A DNA stretch of 64,000 nt from G963667075 sp963667075 (GCA_963667075.1 OY762938.1:1426001-1490000); one strand, 5' to 3'. Numbered from the stretch's first letter, positions 50,529 to 60,631 are shown. The notes: generated from the letters alone by a model not told the origin. Numbers and translations: made by a program.

Positions 50529-53500
50529 TTATTCTTCTGCGGTTACAAGCCTGGCAGGGCCGCCACCGATTATAGTGTTAATGCTTATTGTCCTCTCTGT
50601 GGCAAAACGCGGCATGTATAAAGGTTGGAGGTCTGTAATAGTGCCGGTTACAGGCCTGTTTACATAGAGATTTTCTGCCTTTGCCGATTGGGCAATTTCT
50701 TTTACTCTATTTTCAATACGTGTATGTATGCCAAGCGTCAAGCCATATCCTGTGTTATTGATCATTTCTATAACCTTGCTGATGTCATTTGCTTTATAAC
50801 GAATGACATGAAGGATAGGGCCGCATATATCTTCTGTCAGCGGTTCCATATCCTTGATTTCATATAAGGCGGGAGAAAAGAAATAGCCTGTTGCTGTAAG
50901 AGATGTGTCAATAGGAACGCGGGCGTGTAGTTTAGCAGAACTTTCAAGCTGTGTTATGTGGCGTGTCATACGTTCTTGTGCCTGTGCGTCGATCAGTGGG
51001 CCTATGTCGGTTGAGATGCTGCCTGGATTTCCTATGCACAGTTCCTGCATGGCACCTGAGATCATATGAATAACATTGTCGGCAGAATCTTCTTGAAGGA
51101 AAAGAACACGTAGGGCATTCCCTCTTTGTCCGGCAGTGCCAAAAGCACTTGATATAACATCATCGACAAGCTGTTCCGTAAGGGCAGAAGAGTCTGCGAT
51201 TAGTATGTTCTGTCTCTCCGTTTCTGCAATAAAAGGCACAACGGGCCCTTTTTTTAATGCGAGCGTTTTGTTGATGATGTGCGCAATATCCGCTTTTCCT
51301 GTAAAAGCTATACCGCTAACATCGGGATGTTCAACGAGTTCTTCGCCTGTGATGCCATTGCCGGGGAGGAGGTTAAGGGCTTTTACCGGAATACCTGCTT
51401 CATGCATAAGTTGAACGGCCTTCATGGCGATCAGAGGCGTTTGCGCGGCTGGCTTGGCAATAACGGCATTGCCTGCCATAAGGGCGGCTGCAATCTGTTT
51501 GCTGAAAATGGATAAAGGAAAATTCCACGGGCTGATGCAGACGAAAATGCCGCGGCCTTTGAGTTGCATTCTAAGGTCTTCGCCTTCGCAGGCGGGTAAC
51601 GCGATTCCCTCTTCATTAAAATTGAGCAGGCCCTGTGCTGCGTAATAGCGGCAAAAATTAACAGTTTCACGGATTTCGGCGATAGAATCCTGAATAGTTT
51701 TTCCGGCTTCTTTAGCGCACAACGAAATGAAGGCTGCGCGGTGTTCTTCCAGAAGATCCGCATAGCTGTTCAGCGCTTTTGCACGAGTCGCACAAGGAGT
51801 CTCAGACCATATTTTAAAGCCCTCTTTTGCTGTTTTAAAAGACAGGTTGATAGCTTCTGTGTTGGCAAAATCGGCTTCTCCGATAATGGTTTTCCAGTGA
51901 GAAGGACTGCGTATTTGAACCTGATTATGTGTTTTTAGAATTTCTCCCCCAATAAGCGGATGCGCTTTAAAAGAAGGATGATCCTCGCACTGGTCGAGTT
52001 CCTGCAGCAATGTGTCCAGTTCTCCTGGATCGGATAAATCAATCCCTTGTGAATTTTTGCGCAAAAGGCCATATATGTTGGCGGGCAACGGGATCTTTGA
52101 ATGGCGTTTTGTTTTGTGAGAGAGTGCCCTGTCAGCAGGATGGGCAATCAGCGCTTTAATCGGAACAGCGTCATCATGGATCTGGTGAATGAAAGAATTG
52201 TTTGCGCTATTCTCCATGAGACGTTTTACCAGATAAGGTAAAAGAGTTTTCCTGTTACCAACCGGGGCGTATAGGGAAATCGGAACAGGATGATCCTCAT
52301 CTATGATGCTAAAGAGTTTTTCGCCCATGCCATGAAGACGCTGAAAGTAGAATCCTCTTTGTTCTTTTCCTGCCATTTCCAGAATGGCGGCTACGCTGTG
52401 TGCGTTATGTGTTGCAAAAAACGGCGTGAATATGTCCCGGTTATCGAGCATCTTTTTTGCGCACACAAGATAAGACAAGTCAGTATTGGCCTTGCGTGTA
52501 AAGACCGGATAATCCCGTAGGCCCTTCATTTGAGCCTGCTTGATTTCTGTGTTCCAATAGGCCCCTTTGACCAGCCGGACGATTAATTTTTTTCCTTCTT
52601 TTTCTGCCATATCGCTCAAGCGATCAATGAGCGTCGCTGCGTTTTTGCGGTAGGCCTGAACAGTAAGACCAAAGCCATCCCAGTCTTTTAGCGTACGGTG
52701 TGAAAAAACGCGTGCGACAATGTCCAGAGAAAGAGCCAGACGGTCATGCTCTTCGGCGTCAACAATGAGTGTCATATTGTGTCTGGCGGCATCCTGTGCC
52801 AGCTCAAGAAGTCTCTTTGTCAGGACAGGAAAGCACGCTTCCCGCTGTGAAAAGCTATAACGCGGGTGCAGGGAGGATAGCTTTACCGATATGCCAGAAC
52901 GGTTTAACTCTTTTGGTGATGTTGTTTTGGCAATGGCGGTAATGGCTTCTTTGTAGGTTTGAAAGTAACGCGCGGCGTCTTCTTGTGTGTGTGCGTCTTC
53001 ACCAGGCATGTTATATGAGAGACTATAGCCGCTTTCTTTTTTCTCTTTTCCTTTTTGCAGGGCGTCTTCAATGGTCTCGCCAAGGATGAACTGGCGGCTT
53101 ATGATGCGCATGGCCTGCATCATGGCGCGGTAAATAAAAGGTTCTCCGACCTTTGAAAACAGGGAATTTAGCGTTTTTTGGCTTAAGGACAGGCCAAGGG
53201 AGGACGCTTTTATCAGCCAGTCTCTTTTTCTGCTTTCATCTTCTGCGGAAAACCAGTCTGCCGTGCCTATTTTATCCCGGATAAGGTCTTTGGCGGTTTT
53301 TGAGTCCGGGATGCGTAAAAGCGATTCGGCCAGACTCATAAGAGCAATACCTTCGTGCCTGCTCAGAGAATATTCTGAAAGCAGGTGTTCAAGGGCCATA
53401 TAGTCGAGTGGCTTTCGTCTGACGCGTTTTACAAAGTCACGCGCCTGCGCTTCTATGCGCATTTTAAGATCGGGCGGCTGAGATAATTCTCTCAGCATTT

Positions 53501-53543
53501 CATCCACACACAAGGCTTCATCTTTATACGAATTGCTATTCAT
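50529..53543 (-). CDS. putA: PutA proline dehydrogenase with degenerate P5C dehydrogenase domain
   Basis: About 1004 aa, the size of the short type A PutA that lacks the DNA-binding domain. The FAD-dependent PRODH barrel (about residues 140-480) looks intact: RLVKGAYWNTEIKQAQ, FATHNAHS, FQRLHGMGE and LYAPVG. A KR pair (YLVKRLMEN) replaces the usual RR. The ALDH-fold half (about 530-990) keeps SPWNFPLSIF and IAETERQN, but the nucleophile motif GQRCSALR reads GQRGNALR: Gly808 (codon 51120-51122) replaces the catalytic Cys. The late motifs EVFGP and GVQPFGG/GLSGTG are also lost (EDICGP; TDLQPLYMPRFATERT). The frame is open throughout, so this is substitution, not frameshift. It likely oxidises proline to P5C only. 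Confidence 0.92.
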   Translation of the reverse strand: MNSNSYKDEALCVDEMLRELSQPPDLKMRIEAQARDFVKRVRRKPLDYMALEHLLSEYSLSRHEGIALMSLAESLLRIPDSKTAKDLIRDKIGTADWFSAEDESRKRDWLIKASSLGLSLSQKTLNSLFSKVGEPFIYRAMMQAMRIISRQFILGETIEDALQKGKEKKESGYSLSYNMPGEDAHTQEDAARYFQTYKEAITAIAKTTSPKELNRSGISVKLSSLHPRYSFSQREACFPVLTKRLLELAQDAARHNMTLIVDAEEHDRLALSLDIVARVFSHRTLKDWDGFGLTVQAYRKNAATLIDRLSDMAEKEGKKLIVRLVKGAYWNTEIKQAQMKGLRDYPVFTRKANTDLSYLVCAKKMLDNRDIFTPFFATHNAHSVAAILEMAGKEQRGFYFQRLHGMGEKLFSIIDEDHPVPISLYAPVGNRKTLLPYLVKRLMENSANNSFIHQIHDDAVPIKALIAHPADRALSHKTKRHSKIPLPANIYGLLRKNSQGIDLSDPGELDTLLQELDQCEDHPSFKAHPLIGGEILKTHNQVQIRSPSHWKTIIGEADFANTEAINLSFKTAKEGFKIWSETPCATRAKALNSYADLLEEHRAAFISLCAKEAGKTIQDSIAEIRETVNFCRYYAAQGLLNFNEEGIALPACEGEDLRMQLKGRGIFVCISPWNFPLSIFSKQIAAALMAGNAVIAKPAAQTPLIAMKAVQLMHEAGIPVKALNLLPGNGITGEELVEHPDVSGIAFTGKADIAHIINKTLALKKGPVVPFIAETERQNILIADSSALTEQLVDDVISSAFGTAGQRGNALRVLFLQEDSADNVIHMISGAMQELCIGNPGSISTDIGPLIDAQAQERMTRHITQLESSAKLHARVPIDTSLTATGYFFSPALYEIKDMEPLTEDICGPILHVIRYKANDISKVIEMINNTGYGLTLGIHTRIENRVKEIAQSAKAENLYVNRPVTGTITDLQPLYMPRFATERTISINTIIGGGPARLVTAEE

Positions 53544-53596
53544 GGTATGAAAGTTTAGCATTGCGTAAGAAAAATTCACTATATGATTTTATAAAT

Positions 53597-55021
53597 ATGA
53601 CAGAAGACAACATTTCTTTTTCAAACGCGCCTGAAATGAGCGTGTCCGAACTTTCTTTTTCCTTAAAGAGAACAGTTGAGGAGGCATACGGCTATGTGCG
53701 TGTCCGTGGCGAATTGTCACGGGTTAAAATCCATACATCAGGGCATATGTATTCTGATCTAAAGGATGAGAAGTCTGTCATTAATGCGGTGTGCTGGCGG
53801 GGTACGGTCTCGAAACTGTCTGTGCGGCCGGAAGAAGGGCTTGAAGTGATATGTACGGGGCGAATTTCGACATATCCGGCACGTTCTAGTTACCAGCTTG
53901 TTATTGAATCTATGGAGCTGGCCGGTGAAGGGGCTTTGCTCAAGATGCTGGAAGAACGCAAGAAAAAACTCGCGGCTGAAGGCCTGTTTGCGCCTGAAAG
54001 AAAGAAAAGAATTCCTTTCCTGCCCCGCTCTATCGGGGTTGTGACTTCTCCAACAGGGGCGGTTATTCGTGATATTATTCATCGTATTTCAGACCGTTTT
54101 CCGATGTCTGTTCTTTTGTGGCCCGTGAATGTGCAGGGCAAAGGTGCGGAAGATGGTATTTCTGCTGCTATAAGAGGCTTTAATGCGCTCGAAGGGCAGC
54201 GTCGGCCCGATCTTTTGATTGTGGCCAGAGGTGGTGGATCTTTGGAAGATTTGATGCCATTTAATGAAGAAAATGTCGTCAGAGCTGTGGCAGAAAGTGA
54301 TATTCCCGTGATTTCTGCTGTGGGGCATGAAACGGATACGACGTTAATTGATTATGCTGCGGATCTTCGTGCACCAACGCCTACAGGCGCGGCTGAAATG
54401 GCTGTGCCGGAACGCCTTAATCTTCTGGCTCAGTTGCGGGATGATGCGCAGCGTTTGGATGGCGGTATAATACGCTGTTTTTCCGATCTCAAAAACAGAC
54501 TGGATCTGCTGGCTTCAAAGCTGGGTGATCCTGTGCAATTGCTTGAGATTAAAATGCAGTCGCTAGATTTCCTTTTCGATAAGCTATCGCGTGTTTTTGA
54601 TAAAAATCTTTCAGGAATGGAAATGCGTGTGACAGCGTTAGGGGGTAAAATCCGGCACCCGAGAGATTTGATCAGGGAATCTGAGAACATGCTTCTCTAT
54701 CACGAAAAAAGCCTTGTGCGATTGAAAGAAAAAATGCTGCTGGAGCCTGAACAACGTTTAAACCATGCTGTACGAATGCTGGAAAGTCTTTCTTTTGAAC
54801 GTGTTCTGGATCGTGGCTTTGTCGTGGTGAGAGATAATATGGGGAAGGTTGTCTCTGAGGCCGGTATGACAAAGTCAGGACAGGCTGTAACGCTGCACTT
54901 CAAGGATAACAAACAGCGTGCTGCCATCATGACTGGCGGGGAAAAGCCTTATAATGATCAGGATAAAAAAGAGATTATACTCAAAGATAGGCAAAAAAAT
55001 GGGCAGGGGCAGCTTTTTTAG
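53597..55021 (+). CDS. xseA: Exodeoxyribonuclease VII large subunit
   Basis: About 474 aa. The OB-fold N-terminal domain begins MSVSELSFSLKRTVEEAYGY followed by VRVRGELSRVKIHTSGHMY. The catalytic region has FLPRSIGVVTSPTGAVIRD, then RGGGSLEDLMPFNEENVVRA and the HETDTTLIDYAADLRAPTPT motif. Coiled-coil helices follow. Exo VII degrades single-stranded DNA from both ends, with XseB, which is not encoded here. I chose ATG 53597; a TTG at 53561 is in frame and would overlap putA. Diverges from putA. Confidence 0.95.
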   Translation: MTEDNISFSNAPEMSVSELSFSLKRTVEEAYGYVRVRGELSRVKIHTSGHMYSDLKDEKSVINAVCWRGTVSKLSVRPEEGLEVICTGRISTYPARSSYQLVIESMELAGEGALLKMLEERKKKLAAEGLFAPERKKRIPFLPRSIGVVTSPTGAVIRDIIHRISDRFPMSVLLWPVNVQGKGAEDGISAAIRGFNALEGQRRPDLLIVARGGGSLEDLMPFNEENVVRAVAESDIPVISAVGHETDTTLIDYAADLRAPTPTGAAEMAVPERLNLLAQLRDDAQRLDGGIIRCFSDLKNRLDLLASKLGDPVQLLEIKMQSLDFLFDKLSRVFDKNLSGMEMRVTALGGKIRHPRDLIRESENMLLYHEKSLVRLKEKMLLEPEQRLNHAVRMLESLSFERVLDRGFVVVRDNMGKVVSEAGMTKSGQAVTLHFKDNKQRAAIMTGGEKPYNDQDKKEIILKDRQKNGQGQLF

Positions 55022-55105
55022 ATGCATCTTATAGAAATGATGTGATAAGAAGCTCTGATCGGTTTTTTCTTTGAACGGCGCTTTAATAGACAATTGGAGA
55101 TTTTT

Positions 55106-55612
55106 ATGCGCGTGACCTTAAGCGAACTAATGGAAAAGTTGGGGGTAGGGTATTCTCTTTCCCCGTATGAGACGTTTCCGTGGTCCCATTATGATGAGGG
55201 AAAAGAAGAAACATGCAGCGCGGAAGTGCGTATGGGGCCTGAAGGGGAAGATGTCGAAGTCGAAGTAATGATGGTCTATGACAATCCGCCGGCGGGAAAA
55301 CCCGGTTTTGAACAACTCTTATGGATGAAAGCCTTGCCAAAAATGCAAGGGAAATGGACTATGTCAGAGATTCGTGTCCGTCAGGAAGATTATGTTGGCA
55401 AGGTCTATGACTGGGAAACCAAGGGGTGTTCTCTTTTTCGTGCCATTGTTCAGGCGTTGCGGACAGGCTCTATCCCTAATTTTGACGAATTGCTGCAAAG
55501 AGAGTTTCATAGCCGTGAACGCTACGGAGATAAATCCAGCTCAGGCGGCGGCAAACAGCCAAAAATAAGACCCTCCCAACTCCTCGATATGAAAAAAGGT
55601 CAGGGTTTTTAG
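55106..55612 (+). CDS. Hypothetical protein, 168 aa
   Basis: I do not recognise a named family. It is soluble, acidic in the first half, with the phrases SPYETFPWSHYDEG and DNPPAGKPGFEQLLWMKALP, and a Gly/Ser/Lys-rich tail. No catalytic motif is visible. ATG 55106 has GGAGA 5 nt upstream, so I chose it over an ATG four codons earlier. It is probably a conserved alphaproteobacterial protein, judging from its core-genome place between xseA and pepP. Confidence 0.7.
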   Translation: MRVTLSELMEKLGVGYSLSPYETFPWSHYDEGKEETCSAEVRMGPEGEDVEVEVMMVYDNPPAGKPGFEQLLWMKALPKMQGKWTMSEIRVRQEDYVGKVYDWETKGCSLFRAIVQALRTGSIPNFDELLQREFHSRERYGDKSSSGGGKQPKIRPSQLLDMKKGQGF

Positions 55613-55621
55613 GTCAAGAGT

Positions 55622-57343
55622 CTAAAGAGTCTGTACCTCGTCTACTTTTCTGTGATAGGCGTCCAGCCATTCTTTTTCTTTTTCAGAAAGCCTGTCTTCA
55701 ACAATAAGATCCTCATCCATGGGGGCCATGGTTAATGTCTCAAAGGCGTATATATCTTTACCTTCCGGTGTTTTTTTGCCTGTTTCAATGACGCGTATCA
55801 GGTTTTCAATACGAATGCCGTATGCGCCTTCTTTGTAATATCCAGGCTCATTGGATAGGATCATACCGGGGCGCAGGGGTTCGTGATTGCGCGGTGAAAT
55901 AGCTGCAGGGCCTTCATGGACAGAGAGATAGCATCCTACGCCATGACCTGTGCCATGTGCGTAATCAAGGCCAGCGTCCCAAAGAGGCCGTCTGGCGAGT
56001 GTGTCCAGTTGTGCGCCGGTTGTGCCTTTGGGAAATTGTGCGTGTGAGAGCGCAATATGCCCTTTTAGCACATGCGTATAATTCTCCTTCATTTCCTGTG
56101 TCGGCGTGCCTATGGCAATTGTGCGTGTAACATCTGTTGTGCCATCAGGATATTGTGCGCCGCTGTCAACCAGCAAAAGGCCCGGCGGAGAGATTGTCTT
56201 GTTCGTTTTCTCAGAAACGGCATAATGCACAATCGCCCCATTCTCGTTCCAGCCTGAAATGGTCTCGAATGAGCTGTCCTTGTATTCTGGTGATTCTTTC
56301 CTGAATTTTTCCAGCTCTCTTACTACATCAAGTTCTGTTAGTGTGCCGTTTAAGCCTTCTTTTTTAATCCAGTTCAGGAATTTTTTTAACGCAACGCCAT
56401 CACGTATATGGGCGTTGTGCATGGCGTTTTGTTCAGCTTCGGTTTTGCAGGCTTTGGGCAGAAGACAGGGATCTCTTTCATCTACTGTTTCGATATCTGC
56501 TTTTTTAAGAGTCTGTTGAAACCAGATCGGGGCTGTATTGGAATCCAGCAAAACTGGTCCTTTGAGCGATTCAATGTGCTCTTTTAGTTTGTCAGGGGCG
56601 CAGAGTCTTATGTCTGTATCCAAAGTAACAGAAACGCGGCTTTCGTCAATAAACCAGTCTATGCTGGCATCTTTTGTGTGTATGATGGCGTAGGATAACA
56701 GAACTGGCAGATGCGCAACATCTGTGCCCCGTACATTCAAAAGCCAGCAAAGGGAATCTGGCAGGGTGATGATGGCGGCGTTGATGTTCTTTTTCTTAAG
56801 CTCTTTTACGATCTCTTGCCGTTTTTCCATTGATGTGTTGCCGGCGATGGCTTCAGGGAACAAGGCGCAAGGGCTTTTGGGGCGGGATGGCTGATCTTTC
56901 CAGATCATATCGACCGGATTTTGTTTGATAGCGCATAGGCTAAGCCCTTTTTCTTCTAGGGCCTTTATTTGAGCCGGGGTGTGCAGAAAAGGGTCGTAGC
57001 CGATTAATTGTCCGTTCTCGCTATGCTCTGATAGCCAGTCTGCGGCTGTTTTTTCGGTGATGTCGGCGGTATCAAACAAGGTTTGATCTACTTCCTGCGC
57101 GAGTTGGATTCTGTAGCGTCCGTCACTGACGATAAAGGCTTTATGTCGTAAAATAGCTGCGATACCGGCGGAACCGGTAAAACCTGTGAGGTAGGAGAGG
57201 CGTTCGGCATAGGGTGCAACATATTCTCCTTGGTATTCATCTGCACGCGGCACGATGAATCCATCCAGATTTTGATTCTGAAGTTCTTTTCTAAAGGAGG
57301 CTAAACGGTCTTTATATTTGTTCATAAGGATGAGATACCACAT
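55622..57343 (-). CDS. pepP: Xaa-Pro aminopeptidase (M24)
   Basis: A 573-aa metallo-aminopeptidase releasing N-terminal residues before proline. Two N-terminal creatinase-like domains come first (DGFIVPRADEYQGEYVAPYA; SYLTGFTGSAG). The M24 catalytic domain has its metal ligands in LLVDSGAQYPDGTTDVTRTI (two Asp), GTGHGVGCYLSVHEGP (His), and SNEPGYYKEGAYGIRIENL (two Glu). The length fits the three-domain, eukaryote-like aminopeptidase P. Starts at 57343 and 57325 are both possible. Divergent from mipZ with 46 nt between. Confidence 0.94.
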   Translation of the reverse strand: MWYLILMNKYKDRLASFRKELQNQNLDGFIVPRADEYQGEYVAPYAERLSYLTGFTGSAGIAAILRHKAFIVSDGRYRIQLAQEVDQTLFDTADITEKTAADWLSEHSENGQLIGYDPFLHTPAQIKALEEKGLSLCAIKQNPVDMIWKDQPSRPKSPCALFPEAIAGNTSMEKRQEIVKELKKKNINAAIITLPDSLCWLLNVRGTDVAHLPVLLSYAIIHTKDASIDWFIDESRVSVTLDTDIRLCAPDKLKEHIESLKGPVLLDSNTAPIWFQQTLKKADIETVDERDPCLLPKACKTEAEQNAMHNAHIRDGVALKKFLNWIKKEGLNGTLTELDVVRELEKFRKESPEYKDSSFETISGWNENGAIVHYAVSEKTNKTISPPGLLLVDSGAQYPDGTTDVTRTIAIGTPTQEMKENYTHVLKGHIALSHAQFPKGTTGAQLDTLARRPLWDAGLDYAHGTGHGVGCYLSVHEGPAAISPRNHEPLRPGMILSNEPGYYKEGAYGIRIENLIRVIETGKKTPEGKDIYAFETLTMAPMDEDLIVEDRLSEKEKEWLDAYHRKVDEVQTL

Positions 57344-57389
57344 TTCCCCTCTATGTCTATAGGGGTTTTTCCTTTATAGTCTAAACATT

Positions 57390-58235
57390 ATGGCTAAAGA
57401 GACGGCGCATATTATTGTTTTTGGTAATGAAAAGGGGGGATCCGGGAAATCGACCTCTGCCATGCATGTGGCTATTGGGCTGCTCCGGTTGGGGTATAAG
57501 GTTGGTTCTATTGATCTGGATGCACGTCAGGGTACTTTTTCCCGGTATCTCAAGAACCGGTTTGATTTTATTACGGTGCAGGGGCGTGATTTGCCTACTC
57601 CTTTGCATATGGCGATCGAAAGAAGTACGGCCAGTCACGTTGAGGCACAACAGGAAGAAGAACGAAATTTTCTAACGCTTGCTATTATGGAGCTTGGCAT
57701 TGAATGTGATTTTATTGTTGTTGATACGCCGGGCTCTGATACCTATTTAAGCCGTCTGGCGCATAGCTATGCTGATACGCTTGTTACCCCTGTCAATGAC
57801 AGCTTTGTGGATCTGGACGTGATTGCCCGTATCAATCAGGAAACGCACGAGATTGAAGGGCCGTCCATTTATACTAAAATGGTGGATACACAGCGTGCGC
57901 AAAAAAAATTGCGGGACAACAGCGATATTAACTGGATCGTGATGCGTAACCGCTTGTCCCATATTAACGCAAAGAACAAAAAAGATGTCGGAGAGGTGCT
58001 CTCAAAATTGTCGTCCGTTTTTGGTTTCAGGGTTGCTCCGGGTCTTGGAGAGCGCGTGATATTCAGAGAGCTTTTCTTAAAAGGGCTGACGCTCTTGGAT
58101 CTGAAAGAGGGCTTGCGGGAAAATCTGACGTTATCACAACTGTCAGCCAGACAGGAAGTCAGGCAACTGATACTTGAAATTAATCCTGATAAATATAAAC
58201 CCAATCCTCGTTTCCATAAGACAAAAATTTATTGA
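57390..58235 (+). CDS. mipZ: MipZ-like ParA-family ATPase
   Basis: A 281-aa ATPase with the deviant Walker A motif GNEKGGSGKST at residues 12-22, IDLDARQGTFSRYL and the VDTPGSDTYLSRLAH switch. The sequence ISWPG-like parts differ from general ParA but match MipZ, which forms a gradient from ParB at the poles and blocks FtsZ polymerisation away from midcell in Alphaproteobacteria. Length is close to Caulobacter MipZ. It is alone between pepP and galU, 65 nt before galU. Confidence 0.93.
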   Translation: MAKETAHIIVFGNEKGGSGKSTSAMHVAIGLLRLGYKVGSIDLDARQGTFSRYLKNRFDFITVQGRDLPTPLHMAIERSTASHVEAQQEEERNFLTLAIMELGIECDFIVVDTPGSDTYLSRLAHSYADTLVTPVNDSFVDLDVIARINQETHEIEGPSIYTKMVDTQRAQKKLRDNSDINWIVMRNRLSHINAKNKKDVGEVLSKLSSVFGFRVAPGLGERVIFRELFLKGLTLLDLKEGLRENLTLSQLSARQEVRQLILEINPDKYKPNPRFHKTKIY

Positions 58236-58300
58236 CAAAGTCCGTCTAATAATGCAATAAGCGGCCCATGTATTTTTCTTGAAAACAAGGGGCCTCTCGA

Positions 58301-59182
58301 ATGACATCATCTCAACAGAATAAAAAAGTACGTAAAGCGGTTTTTCCGGTGGCTGGTCTGGGAACACGTTTTTTGCCTGCAACCAAGGCTATGCCTAAGG
58401 AAATGCTTCCTTTGAATGATCGTCCGCTTATTCAGCATGCTGTTGAGGAAGCGCGTGATGCCGGTATTGAAGAGTTTATTTTTGTCTCCGGCCGTCATAA
58501 AGAGATGCTGGAAGAACATTTTGATTATCAGCCAGAGCTGGAAACAACACTTGAGGCCAGAAATAAAACGGATGTGCTCGAAAAAGTACGGGACAGCGAA
58601 ATGCCGGAAGGTAAGTTCTTTCTGACCCGTCAGGCCCGTCCGCTTGGGCTTGGTCATGCGATCTGGTGTGCTGCCCGTCTGGTGGGTGATGAGCCTTTTG
58701 CCATTATTCTGCCGGATGATGTGATTTTGGCAGATAAAGGCTGCTTAAGCCAAATGGTTGAGGCTTATAACGAAACAGGTGGCAATATTGTGGCTGTCGA
58801 AGATGTGCCCCGTGAAGAGACATCAAAGTACGGCATTCTCGATATCGGTTATGATGATGGCAAAATGGCCAGTGTAAATGGTCTTGTCGAGAAGCCTGCG
58901 CCGGAGGATGCGCCTTCTACGCTCTCGATCATCGGCCGTTATATTCTCCAGCCTGATGTGTTTGATTATTTATCTGTTTTTGAAAAGGGCGCAGGGGGCG
59001 AGATACAGCTAACGGATGCAATGGCCAAGCTGATCGGTAAGCAAAAATTCCACGGCTTTAGATTTGATGGCGTGCGATATGATTGCGGCAGCCGTCTGGG
59101 CTTTATTGAAGCGAATATTGCTTTTGGTTTGAATGACCCGGAAATCGGGGAAGCGGTGCGCAACATAGTGCGTAAATTTTAA
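58301..59182 (+). CDS. galU: UTP--glucose-1-phosphate uridylyltransferase
   Basis: A 293-aa enzyme making UDP-glucose from UTP and glucose-1-phosphate. The nucleotide-binding motif GLGTRFLPATKAMPKEMLP is at about residues 20-38. The remaining motifs include PLGLGHAIWCA, the ILPDDVI metal site, VEKPAPEDAPS, GRYILQPDVFD and GEIQLTDAM. It precedes the phosphohexomutase by 34 nt, so both steps to UDP-glucose are co-expressed, and Ugd (6186) would use the product. Confidence 0.96.
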   Translation: MTSSQQNKKVRKAVFPVAGLGTRFLPATKAMPKEMLPLNDRPLIQHAVEEARDAGIEEFIFVSGRHKEMLEEHFDYQPELETTLEARNKTDVLEKVRDSEMPEGKFFLTRQARPLGLGHAIWCAARLVGDEPFAIILPDDVILADKGCLSQMVEAYNETGGNIVAVEDVPREETSKYGILDIGYDDGKMASVNGLVEKPAPEDAPSTLSIIGRYILQPDVFDYLSVFEKGAGGEIQLTDAMAKLIGKQKFHGFRFDGVRYDCGSRLGFIEANIAFGLNDPEIGEAVRNIVRKF

Positions 59183-59216
59183 CTTATACGAAACAACGAA
59201 AAAGAGACGGCAAAAA

Positions 59217-60608
59217 ATGACAAAATCATATAATTTCGATCCTACAATTTTGCGTGAATATGATATTCGCGGTCAGGTTGGCATAAATTTAAGCGCGGAT
59301 GATGCTTATGCACTTGGCTGTGCGTTTGGGACATATGTGCGCCGCAATGGCGGTTCTTCTGTGGCTGTGGGCTATGATGGCCGTCATAGTTCTCCGGCTT
59401 TAGCTGAGGCACTGATCAAAGGTCTGGTCGAGGTGGGTATTGATGTGGAGGCTGTTGGGCTTGGGCCAACGCCTATGCTTTATTTTGCTGTAAAAGAGCA
59501 CAAAAAAGATGCTGGTATTATGGTGACGGGGTCTCATAATCCGTCGGATTATAACGGCTTTAAGATGACCTTGCAGAAAACACCTATCTTTGGTGAAGAA
59601 ATTCAAAAAATTGGCCAGCTTGCTGCAGCTGGCGATTTTGAAGCTGGCGAAGGCTCTGTAACTGAAGTTGATATCAAGGAAGAATATGTTGCGCGTTTGT
59701 TGAAAGACTATGAAACAGAGCGTCCCATGACGGTTGCCTGGGATGCCGGTAATGGTGCGGCAGGTGATATTTTGCGCATGTTGACGGCGCGTCTGCCTGG
59801 TAAACACATTCTTCTTTATGATGATATTGATGGGGCTTTCCCAAATCACCACCCTGATCCGACGGTTGATAAAAATCTGGTCGATTTGCAAAAAGTGGTA
59901 CTGGAAAATGGGTGTGATCTCGGTATTGCGTTTGATGGCGACGGCGATCGCATTGGCGTGGTTAACGAAAAAGCAGAGATTTTACGCTGCGATGTTTTGA
60001 TGGCTATCTATGCGAAAGATGTCCTTAGCCGCCACCCCGGCGGCGCTATTATAGGCGATGTTAAATGTTCGCAAGTGATGTTTGATGAAATTGCGCGTCT
60101 TGGCGGTCATCCTATTATGTGGAATACAGGCCACTCGCTTGTGAAAGCGAAAATGGCAGAAACAAACGCACCGCTTGCAGGTGAATTGTCGGGGCATATC
60201 TTTTTTGCGGATAAATATTACGGTTTTGACGATGCGCTTTATTGCAGCATTCGCCTTTTAAATGCGATGGGTACGGAAGGCACGGTTCTTTCAAGCCTGA
60301 CGGCACATATTCCGTCTTTGTATAATACCCCGGAAATTCGTATTGATGTGGATGAGAGCCATAAATTTGATCTGGTGCCGCAAATCCTTGAAACAATGCG
60401 CGAAAAAGAAAGTGCGGATTTCGAGATCAATGATATTGACGGTATCCGTGTTAAAACGCCTGAAGGCTGGTGGCTTATTCGCCCCTCTAATACACAAAAC
60501 GTCCTTGTGGCGCGTGTCGAGGCATCCAGTGAAGCGGCCCTTGAAAAATTAAAGGAAATGGTTAGTGAAGAAGTAAAGAAAATAGGATATGATGTTTCCT
60601 TCGACTAG
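59217..60608 (+). CDS. Phosphomannomutase/phosphoglucomutase
   Basis: A 463-aa alpha-D-phosphohexomutase of the AlgC/ManB type, converting hexose-6-phosphate to hexose-1-phosphate. The catalytic phosphoserine is in MVTGSHNPSDYNGFKM, the magnesium-binding loop in AFDGDGDRIGVV, the sugar-specificity loop in GELSGHIFF and the phosphate-binding loop in RPSNTQNVLVARVEA. A dual PMM/PGM role is likely given its position after galU. Length is typical. Confidence 0.93.
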   Translation: MTKSYNFDPTILREYDIRGQVGINLSADDAYALGCAFGTYVRRNGGSSVAVGYDGRHSSPALAEALIKGLVEVGIDVEAVGLGPTPMLYFAVKEHKKDAGIMVTGSHNPSDYNGFKMTLQKTPIFGEEIQKIGQLAAAGDFEAGEGSVTEVDIKEEYVARLLKDYETERPMTVAWDAGNGAAGDILRMLTARLPGKHILLYDDIDGAFPNHHPDPTVDKNLVDLQKVVLENGCDLGIAFDGDGDRIGVVNEKAEILRCDVLMAIYAKDVLSRHPGGAIIGDVKCSQVMFDEIARLGGHPIMWNTGHSLVKAKMAETNAPLAGELSGHIFFADKYYGFDDALYCSIRLLNAMGTEGTVLSSLTAHIPSLYNTPEIRIDVDESHKFDLVPQILETMREKESADFEINDIDGIRVKTPEGWWLIRPSNTQNVLVARVEASSEAALEKLKEMVSEEVKKIGYDVSFD

Positions 60609-60631
60609 TTCAAGGATTAGAAAACATCGTT

